64,000 bases of DNA from an uncultured Ruminococcus sp. (GTDB lineage Bacteria > Bacillota > Clostridia > Oscillospirales > Ruminococcaceae). How positions within the stretch are numbered: the first letter of the stretch is position 1; each line of letters opens with the position of its first letter. The stretch is from the NCBI GenBank assembly GCA_900538575.1, contig UPZA01000003.1, positions 191,354-255,353 of the forward strand. Reading direction: 5' to 3'. The notes below the pieces were generated by a model, which was not told the DNA's origin, did not search any database, and worked only from the letters and a program-made list of their open reading frames with translations. Of this stretch, positions 1 to 7,862 are shown piece after piece. Position numbers and translations under genes: made by a program.

Positions 1-2593
1 TGTCTGTAAATCCGCAGTTAAGATTTTCAAAGGCAAGGCAGTTTTCAACAATATGAGCCGTTCCTATACCGCCGCCTCCAAGCTTAAAGCCGTTGCCGTC
101 GCAGTCTCCGAAGCCTTCGCCGAATTCCGTATAACCATTTCTAAAGGCTATGCAGTTTCTTATCGTTACAACGCCTATAGGCCCCGTTTCAGACTTAGCA
201 TACAAATCCCAGCCGTCGTCGCTGTTGTTGTATGACATACAGCCGTCAAATACGTTCCCTTCTCCACATGTAAGCTTTGCGGCAAATCCGTCCGCATTTT
301 CCATTGTTTCGTTATCACAGTTGTTTTTAGCAGTGCAATTTAAAATTAAATTATCAGAAGGCCATGAACCGATATCCGCATTGCTTGTTTTATAGCGTGA
401 AAGCTGCAATCCCGTATCCTGATTATCGTTAAATTCCATCAGTTCAATAAGGTTATCGTTTCCGGCAAGAAGCATTCCGTTATCTCCGGCCTTGGTTATT
501 TCAAAGCCCTTGAAATACCAGTAATCGCCGTCAAGAACAACTCCCCGGTTTGAATCGCTCACCTCCATGGCCGAGAAATCCCACACAACCTCATCGCCCG
601 GATAAGCCATAATCGTTTTGTATTTTCCGTCAGCTCCGTTATTTGTATCTTCAATCAATATAGTGCTGTCAAAGCTATAAACTCCGCCGAGCAGATAAAT
701 TACGCCTCCCGGCTGAACCATTTTTATTGCGCTCAACACGTCGGTCGGATCTTCCTTGGTTCCCTTTCCTGAAGACGACGCGTCCGGTGAACAGTAAACC
801 GCGTCCGCTGAAATATCAGGCTGCGTTATTTTTGTCGTAACGGTCGTCGAAGGCTTCGACGTATCGGAGGATACAGTCGTAACCGGAGCTTCCGTCGTTT
901 CTTCAGAAGGCTCTGTAGGCTCAACTTCTCCTCCGTCCTCGAATCCGCTTCCTATTGCAATCACAGACGGCTCATACGCCTTAAGCTTGGCCATAAGCTC
1001 CGTATTTACCGCATAGCTTGAATCATCGTCCGCAGTAAAGGTAAAATCAAAGTCTCCTCCGCCAAGTCTGCCCGCTTCGGCCGTTACAACAGCGGGAACA
1101 TCTTCGGCGGAATCCGCAGTATAGCTATACATAGCGCTTCCCGTGTCAAAATTGTTATATGTATTGGATCCCTGCTTGGAGGTTACAGAGGACGAAAGCT
1201 TTTCATTCCTTGAGGAGGCTACGTAAGCGTCAAACTCGACCGAATCCTCCTGATATGAAACAAATCTTTTCTGTCCCTCCATGTAATTTCCGTAAGCCTT
1301 TATAGTTCCTCCGTCTTCGCTTGAAAACGTTCCTTCAGCCCCGTCTGCAACATCTGAGCCCTGCATGGAGGTCAGCATCGGATATTTACAGTTTCTGAAA
1401 TAATTGCTCTCGGCAAAAACGGACGAGCCCAGCGTAGAGCCTATTCCGTATTTTGAATTGCCGTCATAGTAATTGTTATAGACATGAGCTGAATAGAATC
1501 TTACTCTTGGATGCCTCGAATCCGAATGATCATACCAATTATGATGGTATGTTATATAAAGACCGTCCGTCGTATCCTCGCTAAGTCCCAGCAGGTTGCA
1601 CTTTCCGCTGTCCCAGAAATGGTTATAAGAAAATGTGATATACGTGGATTTCTTGCAGTCAAGCGCACCGTCGCCTTTGGCCTGATCAGCATCGCTGCCG
1701 GCCATACCGTAGAACAGATCGCAGTTATGCACCCAAACGTGGTCGTTCCCCTGCTGCAAAGTAATATTGTCGCCCTCGCTGCTGTCAACCAGCATAACGC
1801 CGATATTTCTTATCTCAAGGTTTGACATATTCTTTACTCTCAGACCAAAGCCTGAAATAACCGCGTCGTCGCCGATTCCCTCTACAGTTATTCCGCATTT
1901 CAGCTTTCCGCCGCCGTCAATGGTTATATCTCCCTTATCAGTTACCGCAGGATCGGTTACAGTTCCTATTACCCTTATATCAAGCGGTCTTGTTTCATAA
2001 CCCTTTTTATAAAGGTTAAGTATATTCTGTATTCCCGTACCGTTTGTGGTAGAGCCGCTGCTGCTTGTTACCACATCCATTGTTACCGTATCCTTTGTTT
2101 CTTCGGTAAGATAAAGAACAACGGCATTATCCTTGAGGGTTCCGTCTTCATTATATGCTCCGGAGGAGGTACCGTCCGTCCATGCAAAACCGGTTCTGTC
2201 ATAGCTTCCTACTGTTATAGGCGCCGATTCAATAGAGCCTGATGAATTTTCCTCTCCTCCCGAGGTAGGAACAACCTTCAAAACATATTTGCCGGCCTTG
2301 AGTCCAACGGCGTCCGCTCTGAAATAGCCGCCATACTGCCTTATAAGCATGGAATCAAGCTGAACATAGCTTCCGCCTTCGGGCTTGCAATATACATTAT
2401 AGCCGTCGGCTCCGCTGACGGGCGTCCATGTGATATAAGCGGATTCCTTGAGAACAACCGACTGCGCCGGTACCGAAACTTCCGCTGAAACGATACCGGT
2501 TCTGAGATAAGAGTAATTTCCCATACCGGACATTACTCCGCCGGCAGCAATTGCGGCAGCCAGCATACAGGTAACAATCTTTTTTAACTTCAT
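1..2593 (-). CDS. Secreted PL1-PL9 pectate lyase, 3' end outside window
   Basis: An open frame runs from an ATG at 2593 to the window edge, so 864 codons are visible and the C-terminus is missing. Residues 1 to about 37 form a signal peptide. Residues 38-130 look like a fibronectin-III-type fold. Residues about 165-430 match polysaccharide lyase family 1: the motif DSRHPRVR near residue 360 carries the expected catalytic arginine, preceded by a calcium-site style WVHNCDLF stretch. A Thr/Pro/Glu linker (about 553-590) leads into a second right-handed beta-helix with PL9 hallmarks (YCSPDASSSGKGT, DDGWDLYAK, NGFKLGGGG). Both lyase families cleave polygalacturonate by beta-elimination with Ca2+. 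A dockerin or a further CBM beyond the edge is likely but not visible. The module order is sequence-based; the substrate is inferred from the families. Confidence 0.88.
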   Translation of the reverse strand, partial: MKLKKIVTCMLAAAIAAGGVMSGMGNYSYLRTGIVSAEVSVPAQSVVLKESAYITWTPVSGADGYNVYCKPEGGSYVQLDSMLIRQYGGYFRADAVGLKAGKYVLKVVPTSGGEENSSGSIESAPITVGSYDRTGFAWTDGTSSGAYNEDGTLKDNAVVLYLTEETKDTVTMDVVTSSSGSTTNGTGIQNILNLYKKGYETRPLDIRVIGTVTDPAVTDKGDITIDGGGKLKCGITVEGIGDDAVISGFGLRVKNMSNLEIRNIGVMLVDSSEGDNITLQQGNDHVWVHNCDLFYGMAGSDADQAKGDGALDCKKSTYITFSYNHFWDSGKCNLLGLSEDTTDGLYITYHHNWYDHSDSRHPRVRFYSAHVYNNYYDGNSKYGIGSTLGSSVFAESNYFRNCKYPMLTSMQGSDVADGAEGTFSSEDGGTIKAYGNYMEGQKRFVSYQEDSVEFDAYVASSRNEKLSSSVTSKQGSNTYNNFDTGSAMYSYTADSAEDVPAVVTAEAGRLGGGDFDFTFTADDDSSYAVNTELMAKLKAYEPSVIAIGSGFEDGGEVEPTEPSEETTEAPVTTVSSDTSKPSTTVTTKITQPDISADAVYCSPDASSSGKGTKEDPTDVLSAIKMVQPGGVIYLLGGVYSFDSTILIEDTNNGADGKYKTIMAYPGDEVVWDFSAMEVSDSNRGVVLDGDYWYFKGFEITKAGDNGMLLAGNDNLIELMEFNDNQDTGLQLSRYKTSNADIGSWPSDNLILNCTAKNNCDNETMENADGFAAKLTCGEGNVFDGCMSYNNSDDGWDLYAKSETGPIGVVTIRNCIAFRNGYTEFGEGFGDCDGNGFKLGGGGIGTAHIVENCLAFENLNCGFTD

Positions 2594-2635
2594 AATAATA
2601 TACCCCTCAAAAAATATTCGGACTTCAATACTATT

Positions 2636-2664
2636 ATTATACTTCCGCACAAACTATATTTCAA
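2636..2664 (-). promoter_or_regulatory. SigA-type promoter of the pectate lyase gene
   Basis: Reading the minus strand, TTGAAA (2659-2664) and TATAAT (2636-2641) are separated by 17 bp. The start codon is about 43 nt downstream of the -10 box. The -35 variant TTGAAA is shared with the GH74 gene promoter at 23149-23177. Confidence 0.7.
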
Positions 2665-2724
2665 TTGTTAATACTGGAGAAATTTACACAAAAAAATTAT
2701 AACATGTCACAAAAAAGCATATAA

Positions 2725-4059
2725 TTATACCAAACCTCTTTTCCATACTCCCTTTTTGTAAAAGAAAAAGGCTATTGCCGTAGCAATTATCCACCCTATC
2801 GGCCAAGAAAGCCAAACTCCGAGCGTGTCAAAACGTGCTGAAAGAATATATGAAAGTATAACTCTTAAAATAAGGTCTGCAAACGTCGACACCATGAAAG
2901 CTCTCATGCTTCCGGCTCCGCGGAGAAGTCCGTCAGTCATTATTTTAACGGCAACCGCCAAATAAAACGGAGAAACTATTTTTAAAAACTCCATTCCCGT
3001 CTTTAAAGCGGTTACGCTCTGGTCATTTTCCATAAACAGCATAAGCGCATGCCGGCAGAAAATAAAATATATAAGTACAAACGGCAGTGCGACTGCGAGC
3101 GAAATCAAGACTCCCGCTGAATATCCCTGCTTGATTCTCTCCGTTTTTCCGGCGCCCATATTCTGAGCCGTATAGCTGGATACCGCGTTTCCGGCGGCGG
3201 CAAAGGACATTATAGCAAAGGTATTCAGCTTTATGGCGGCCGAATACCCCGCTATTACAGAAGAGCCGTAGCCGTTTATTATTCCTTGTATAAAGAGGTT
3301 TCCGACAGACACAAAGCTCTGCTGCAAAACGCTTGGTATCGTAACCGCGCCTATTCTGCGGAACAGACCGACGTCAAATATTTTCGGTCTGATCTCATAC
3401 TGAAGCTTATTGAGTCTTGTAAAAAGAATAATTACCGATACTACCGACGCCGCTCCCTGCGCTATAAAGGTAGCCCACGCTGCTCCGGCGACTCCCCAGC
3501 CGAAAACGGCTACAAAAAGCAGATCAAGACCGATATTTCCCAGAGAGGAACCTATAAGCAGATACATAGGTGTTTTAGCGTCGCCAAGAGCAGTGAAAAC
3601 GCCCGAAGATATATTATAAAAGAAAAGAAACGGAAGACCGTAGGTGAAAATATTGAGATATACTCCTCCGTCGTCGAAAATATTCTCCGGAGTATTAAGC
3701 AGCTTTAATATAGGATTGCAGAATATCACGCCGAATAGCAGAATACATAAGCTTATAGCCGCGGACATAACAAACGAAGTGTTTACCGCCGTTTTCATTT
3801 CCGACATTCTTCTGCTGCCGAAAAGCTGAGATATTATAACAGAGCTTCCTATATTGCAGCCCATTGCGATAGCCATAAAAATCATAGTAACAGGATACGA
3901 TACCCCGATAGCCGCGAGAGCGTCTTCACCTGCAAATCTCCCGGCAATAATACTGTCGGAAATATTATAAAGCTGCTGGAATACAACGCTCCCCAAAAGA
4001 GGCAGCGTAAACATAAACAATACCCTTGACGGCTTTCCCTTTGTAAGATCAGTTATCAA
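2725..4059 (-). CDS. MATE family multidrug/metabolite exporter
   Basis: The 444-residue product has the usual MATE length, about twelve hydrophobic segments and the N-terminal signature GKPSRVLFMFTLPLLGSVVFQ followed by LYNISDSIIAGRF. MATE proteins export cationic drugs or metabolites using Na+ or H+ gradients; the substrate here cannot be told. The start is a TTG at 4059, supported by AAAGGA nine bases upstream. An ATG overlapping that ribosome binding site opens only a six-codon frame (MKKIDN) in another phase. The gene lies 103 nt downstream of the GH5 gene on the same strand, and a GC-rich hairpin sits in that gap. A second MATE gene is at 52999-54378. Confidence 0.9.
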   Translation of the reverse strand: MITDLTKGKPSRVLFMFTLPLLGSVVFQQLYNISDSIIAGRFAGEDALAAIGVSYPVTMIFMAIAMGCNIGSSVIISQLFGSRRMSEMKTAVNTSFVMSAAISLCILLFGVIFCNPILKLLNTPENIFDDGGVYLNIFTYGLPFLFFYNISSGVFTALGDAKTPMYLLIGSSLGNIGLDLLFVAVFGWGVAGAAWATFIAQGAASVVSVIILFTRLNKLQYEIRPKIFDVGLFRRIGAVTIPSVLQQSFVSVGNLFIQGIINGYGSSVIAGYSAAIKLNTFAIMSFAAAGNAVSSYTAQNMGAGKTERIKQGYSAGVLISLAVALPFVLIYFIFCRHALMLFMENDQSVTALKTGMEFLKIVSPFYLAVAVKIMTDGLLRGAGSMRAFMVSTFADLILRVILSYILSARFDTLGVWLSWPIGWIIATAIAFFFYKKGVWKRGLV

Positions 4060-4125
4060 TTTTTTTCATCCTTTCAAAGCGCTGCTGACTAAAAACAATT
4101 ATTTCCCCGTAAAATACGGCGCAAA

Positions 4126-4149
4126 CCGTCCGCGGTAAACCGCGGACGG
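4126..4149 (-). terminator. Hairpin after the GH5 gene
   Basis: An 11-bp perfect inverted repeat (CCGTCCGCGGT, AA, ACCGCGGACGG) lies 13 nt past the GH5 stop. It has only a short T tract (TTTGCG), so it may be a weak terminator or a 3'-end stabiliser before the MATE gene. Confidence 0.5.
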
Positions 4150-4162
4150 CAAGTAAGCTACG

Positions 4163-6304
4163 TTATCCCGCCGCCTTAACAGCGGCTTCAACGATATTTT
4201 TAAAATACCATGTATTACTGCTTCTGTCAAGCAGTCCGAACTCCTCCTTAGCTCCGTTGTCCCAGATAAAGCAGGTGATTCCTCTTTTTTTAGCGGAGCC
4301 GATATAATACGACATGTAATCTGCTCTGACGCTGTCGTTTCCTTTATTTGTAGCTCCGCATTCTCCTATTATTACCGGAACTCCCTTATCAATAAAATAT
4401 TTCTTAACAAGCTCAAAACCCTTGTCAAGCTCTTTTTTGTCGGCGTCGCTTCCCCACTCCGATCTTGAATTATCGCCGCCTGCAAAGTCCCACGGAGAAT
4501 AATAATGTATCGAAACTATAATCCTATCGTCGTCGGGTATTTTCACATCTTTAATACCGGTTTCGTCCATAGCAGCCGCATGAGCGGTTATAATCAATGA
4601 ACGGACAGCATTATTTCCGCCGGAATTACGTACAGTTTCAACGAAAGAAGCAAACAGTTCGTTTATTACCTCTCGCTCCTCTGCCGTTCCGCAGGTCCAT
4701 TCGTTTTCGCCGCCTATTATTCTCGGCTCGTTCATTCCCTCAAACAGAAGATGATAGTCGTAATCCTTAAAACGCTCCGAAAGCTGCTCCCAGATACTGA
4801 TTAGTCTCGATTCGCTTTTAGCCTTATCTGCCCTGCTGGGCTTAAGCCATGTGTAATCGTCGTGATGAACATTTATTATAACGTACATATCATTGTCAAT
4901 GGCATAATCAACTACTTCATTTACGCGGTTCAGCCACGATTCTTCTATTTTATCGCCGTCCATGTGCTCGTTCCAGGTCACGGGGATTCTTACGGCGTTA
5001 AAGCCCGCCGCCTTTACCGTATCTATCATCTTCTTAGTAGTCTTAGGATTTCCCCATGCAGTTTCAAAATCGTCAACTTCCCACGTTATATCATAGCAAT
5101 CGAGGGTATTTCCGAGGTTCCAGCCGATTTTCATATCCTTTACTATCTCAGCCGAGCTTAAACCGTCCGATGTTATCTTGTTTTTTTCATCGTTTTTCGG
5201 TATGTCCGCGTCGGCGTTTGCCGCGGAGGCAGGCGCGCCGCTGCTGTATTTGACTGTTACGGATTCAAGCGTTACGGAGTCCTGCTTGCTCCACCAATAG
5301 CCCAGCATTACGTCGCCGTCGGCGTTGATATAATCCTTGATTTCATCAGGAACAAGCCAATAAAGCGTCGCGCTGTCCGAATTCGTCATAACAGCGGCGT
5401 TACCACTCTGATACCAGTTTTTGTCAGTTTTGTCCGGACAGGAATCGTCAACCGATATGCCGAACGCTCCCGAATATTTCTGAAGCTCCCCTCCCGCCTT
5501 TACTTTAAATTCAAAGTACTGCGGAACGTCTCCCTCGCCGATAAGCTCGGAAAGCGGTATAACGGCCTTTTTATCCTTTTCGCTTCCGTATTTCAGCGTC
5601 TTGTCAGGCTCTATTGTCTTTGTACCGTCAACAGGTATCTGAGCCGAGGATGTATAATTGCATATAATGCTTGAAAGCCTTAGCTTCTGAAGACCGCCCC
5701 ACCAATATCCGACTTCAATAAATCCCTTATCGCTTACATTTACATAATCCTTGATTTCTCCCGGAACATCCCATGTAACCTCAAGATATGCGCTGTTTAC
5801 ATCAATTTCAAAATCGTCAGACTGATACCAGCCCTTATCCGTAGCCGCCTTGCAGGACTCGTCGACGGATATTCCGCACGCGCCCTTGTAGCTGCTGATA
5901 TTCGACGAGCCGTCCTCAGCGTAAAATACAAATACGAACGAGTCTATCTTATCTCCTTCTTTTGCAAAATCGCTGAGAGCCGCCTTATACGTCTTATTCT
6001 TATCATAATCCAATATTTCATTTATATCGCTTTTTTCGCTGCCCATTGAAAAGCTGACGGTTTCCGTCGGACTGATATGAACAGTGGTAACAGCCTCGGT
6101 TGTCCGGGCTTCGGTCGGCGCTTGAGTAGACGTCGGCTCGGTTTCAGCTTCGGTTTCAGTAACGGCAGACGAAGTCTCCCTGTCATTATTATCTCCCTTT
6201 AGAAGAAACGCAGTCACGACGCCGGCTAATGCTACTATTACAACAGCCATGACCGCGACTGCTATTTTCAGCCCCTTGTTATTCTTTTTTTCATCCATAT
6301 CCAT
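4163..6304 (-). CDS. Membrane-anchored GH5 (subfamily 4-like) endoglucanase with two CBM-like modules
   Basis: The product has 713 residues. A hydrophobic segment near residues 13-35, without an evident cleavage site, suggests an uncleaved anchor. A Thr/Glu-rich linker follows (about 40-80). Then come two related beta-sandwich-like modules (about 80-215 and 216-345) sharing GWYQS or NWYQS, a VPxEIKDYxN motif and GYWW. They resemble the CBM-like (DUF5620-type) modules of ruminococcal cellulases; that family name is tentative. The GH5 domain spans about 370-713: GWNLGNTLD opens it, the acid/base Glu526 is in GMNEPR and the nucleophile Glu648 is in IIGECGA. GH5_4 enzymes hydrolyse beta-1,4-glucan, xyloglucan or mixed-linkage glucan. 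The ATG start follows GGAGAATT. No dockerin is present, so the enzyme is cell-bound rather than cellulosomal. Confidence 0.9.
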   Translation of the reverse strand: MDMDEKKNNKGLKIAVAVMAVVIVALAGVVTAFLLKGDNNDRETSSAVTETEAETEPTSTQAPTEARTTEAVTTVHISPTETVSFSMGSEKSDINEILDYDKNKTYKAALSDFAKEGDKIDSFVFVFYAEDGSSNISSYKGACGISVDESCKAATDKGWYQSDDFEIDVNSAYLEVTWDVPGEIKDYVNVSDKGFIEVGYWWGGLQKLRLSSIICNYTSSAQIPVDGTKTIEPDKTLKYGSEKDKKAVIPLSELIGEGDVPQYFEFKVKAGGELQKYSGAFGISVDDSCPDKTDKNWYQSGNAAVMTNSDSATLYWLVPDEIKDYINADGDVMLGYWWSKQDSVTLESVTVKYSSGAPASAANADADIPKNDEKNKITSDGLSSAEIVKDMKIGWNLGNTLDCYDITWEVDDFETAWGNPKTTKKMIDTVKAAGFNAVRIPVTWNEHMDGDKIEESWLNRVNEVVDYAIDNDMYVIINVHHDDYTWLKPSRADKAKSESRLISIWEQLSERFKDYDYHLLFEGMNEPRIIGGENEWTCGTAEEREVINELFASFVETVRNSGGNNAVRSLIITAHAAAMDETGIKDVKIPDDDRIIVSIHYYSPWDFAGGDNSRSEWGSDADKKELDKGFELVKKYFIDKGVPVIIGECGATNKGNDSVRADYMSYYIGSAKKRGITCFIWDNGAKEEFGLLDRSSNTWYFKNIVEAAVKAAG

Positions 6305-6330
6305 AATTCTCCTTACAGCTTTATAAATTA

Positions 6331-6359
6331 ATTATATATTGATTTTTCAAATTTGTAAA
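6331..6359 (-). promoter_or_regulatory. Putative promoter of the GH5 gene
   Basis: On the minus strand, TTTACA (6354-6359) and TATAAT (6331-6336) are 17 bp apart and lie about 27 nt before the start codon. The -35 box touches the hairpin that ends the candidate RNA upstream, so the two transcripts could interfere or be linked. Confidence 0.6.
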
Positions 6360-6402
6360 GAGGGGGATAAAAAAATCCCCTCTGCATAAAAATGCAAAGG
6401 GG
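6358..6402 (-). terminator. Intrinsic terminator with an alternative overlapping hairpin
   Basis: Minus strand: a hairpin with CCCC and TGCAT arms (6377-6402) is followed by a run of seven U (6369-6375), a classical terminator. Its 3' arm, AGAGGGG, can instead pair with CCCCCTCT (6358-6365), placing the U run in the loop of a competing hairpin. The two structures exclude each other. Confidence 0.6.
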
Positions 6403-6520
6403 AAATAAAAATAAGAGAGTGACATAATTAGAGGAGATGAAATTATAAAACAATCTTATCAACTGCTTTTAACCTCAGCCGATCTTTCAACCGACAAGCA
6501 TATTATGCCTAAACAATGTG
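6369..6520 (-). ncRNA. Candidate CU-rich small RNA or GH5 leader RNA (5' end uncertain)
   Basis: No ORF occupies this stretch. The minus strand carries an unpaired CU-rich segment containing UCUCCUCU (complementary to a Shine-Dalgarno sequence) and CUCUUAUUUUUAUUU, then an intrinsic terminator. The candidate at 7417-7534 has the same order of elements. A weak promoter (TTGAAA at 6549-6554, 17 bp, CATAAA) could start it near 6520. It lies just upstream of the GH5 gene on the same strand, so it could also be an attenuated leader of that gene. Function is inference. Confidence 0.4.
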
Positions 6521-6632
6521 ATAAATTTATGATATAAGCGTGAACAAATTTCAAAAATTAATTACAGATTTTGCTTTTATTTCCTTAATTTATAAAGTAT
6601 ATTTATTATAGGACTGAAAATAATAATGTCAT

Positions 6633-6649
6633 GAACATTTATAATGTTC
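6633..6649 (+). promoter_or_regulatory. Inverted repeat over the -10 region of the DUF378 gene
   Basis: GAACATT, TAT, AATGTTC is a perfect 7-bp inverted repeat. It contains the likely -10 box TATAAT (6640-6645) and lies 20 nt before the start codon. Its symmetry and position suggest a repressor operator. The spacing differs from the LexA box of Gram-positive bacteria (GAAC-N4-GTTC). The regulator is unknown. Confidence 0.45.
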
Positions 6650-6668
6650 TGGAAACGAGGTGGACAGT

Positions 6669-6884
6669 ATGTGGAACAAGCTCGCATTGATTCTGCTCAT
6701 AATAGGCGGAATCAACTGGGGTCTGGTCGGAATCTTCCAATTTGACCTTGTTGCATGGCTTTTCGGCGGAACCGATTCCATATTAAGCAGGGCGATTTAT
6801 ATAATAGTTGCAATTTCTGCTATATGGTGCATTTCTCTGCTTTTCAGACCGAGCGACAAGATGATTGAAGCAACAGACTCGTAA
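6669..6884 (+). CDS. DUF378 small membrane protein
   Basis: The 71-residue product has two hydrophobic segments with the family pattern LIIGGINWGLVGIFQFD followed by VAWLFGG. This is the DUF378 (YuzA-like) family of small membrane proteins, whose role is not established. The ATG at 6669 is preferred because GAGGTGG ends five bases before it. A GTG at 6660 in the same frame lies inside that ribosome binding site. The gene stands alone between its own operator-like repeat and terminator. Confidence 0.85.
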   Translation: MWNKLALILLIIGGINWGLVGIFQFDLVAWLFGGTDSILSRAIYIIVAISAIWCISLLFRPSDKMIEATDS

Positions 6885-6954
6885 GTCCTCATAAAAAGAC
6901 ATTAAGGCATAATAATAAATGATGCCGCATTGTATTATGCTTTTATGCCAGAAT

Positions 6955-6986
6955 AACGCTGCCTGTAATAACAGGCAGCGTTTTTA
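6955..6986 (+). terminator. Terminator of the DUF378 gene
   Basis: ACGCTGCCTGT, AATA, ACAGGCAGCGT followed by five T; an 11-bp perfect stem. Confidence 0.9.
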
Positions 6987-7122
6987 CTTATACATATTCT
7001 GTTTTTAATCTTTGCTTTCTTTCATAAATAAAATTATTAATTATTACAAGAAGAACTAATTTAGGTCAAATCTCCCTATATTTTATTGGTTTTTATCGTA
7101 TAATCAAAATGAGGTGATAAAA

Positions 7123-7353
7123 ATGATACATAATATTAACGATTTATACCTGAAGCTTGGTAAAAAGGTCTGCTTTTACCGGAAATCTAAAGGCTTGACA
7201 CAAGAGCAGCTTGCAGAAAACATCGGAAAAAGCAGATCCTTTATCAGCGCACTTGAATCCCCTGATATCATTTGCAAGGTGAAATTAAACACTTTATTTG
7301 ACATAGCCGACGAATTGGAAATTCCTCCACATTATTTGCTTGAAGACGATTAA
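7123..7353 (+). CDS. XRE-family helix-turn-helix regulator
   Basis: The 76-residue protein is essentially one Cro/C1-type HTH domain: KSKGLTQEQLAENIGKSRSF supplies the turn and recognition helix, and ELEIPPHYLL closes the domain. It has no sensor domain, so it probably acts as a small dimeric DNA-binding protein. The ATG at 7123 has GAGGTG six bases upstream; the in-frame GTG at 7114 is part of that site. The TATAAT at 7099-7104 is a likely -10 box. Its target is unknown. The neighbouring small-RNA candidate and the DUF378 operator are possible sites, but that is speculation. Confidence 0.85.
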   Translation: MIHNINDLYLKLGKKVCFYRKSKGLTQEQLAENIGKSRSFISALESPDIICKVKLNTLFDIADELEIPPHYLLEDD

Positions 7354-7416
7354 TTAAGGGAACTGCCTGTAAGCAGGGTATTTTCTAACATATTCCATGA
7401 CTGCACGACATTAGAT

Positions 7417-7534
7417 AAAAAAATACCCGGGCAAAAGCCCGGGTACAATTAAAATAAGAGAAAATAAATATGTGTAGAACAAAAGAAAGGAGACAACAAA
7501 ACGAGTGTAAATAATTCATGAATTATTTAACACT
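7417..7534 (-). ncRNA. Candidate CU-rich small RNA with its own promoter and terminator
   Basis: The minus strand has a near-consensus promoter (7541-7569), so transcription should begin near 7534. The predicted RNA of about 118 nt opens with a strong hairpin built on the palindrome AAATAATTCATGAATTATTT flanked by GTGT and ACAC. It continues with an unpaired CU-rich stretch containing UGUCUCCUUUC (anti-Shine-Dalgarno) and UUUUCUCUUAUUUU. It ends in the GC hairpin TACCCGGGC, loop, GCCCGGGTA (7424-7445) followed by seven U (7417-7423). No ORF fits. This is the layout of trans-acting regulatory RNAs of Firmicutes; targets are unknown. A related element is at 6369-6520. Confidence 0.65.
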
Positions 7535-7540
7535 GCTGTT

Positions 7541-7569
7541 ATTATACACCAAAATACGCTAATCGTCAA
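7541..7569 (-). promoter_or_regulatory. SigA promoter of the small-RNA candidate
   Basis: Minus strand TTGACG (7564-7569), 17-bp spacer, TATAAT (7541-7546). No coding gene follows on this strand before the U-tract terminator at 7417. Between 7570 and 7762 I see only AT-rich sequence, with no gene. Confidence 0.75.
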
Positions 7570-7762
7570 CAAAAAAATCAGTTTTTTTTGATTTTATATA
7601 TATTTTTGTTGTTTTCACCAATTATTCACACAAAAGATTATACAACTTTAATGCTTTATAAGTCGGATTTTAACTATTTTTATAATAATCTGACGATTCC
7701 TGACGGCTGTTTTACAGTCTGAAACTTTGTCTTATTTTTAACAGGATATTTATAAAAAGGTA

Positions 7763-7791
7763 TTTACAAAAAGCTAAGGTTGTGATATTAT
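7763..7791 (+). promoter_or_regulatory. Promoter of nifJ
   Basis: TTTACA (7763-7768), 17-bp spacer, TATTAT (7786-7791), about 70 nt upstream of the start codon. Confidence 0.6.
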
Positions 7792-7862
7792 TAATAGTGA
7801 AGTTATGTGTACTCATATAACCCAATTTGATTTTTTACATAAATTTAGGAGGACTATTACCA

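Noticed and set aside
3286..3708. 140-codon plus-strand open frame inside the MATE gene
   Set aside because: It lies antisense to a well-supported MATE gene, has no ribosome binding site and shows no family motif.
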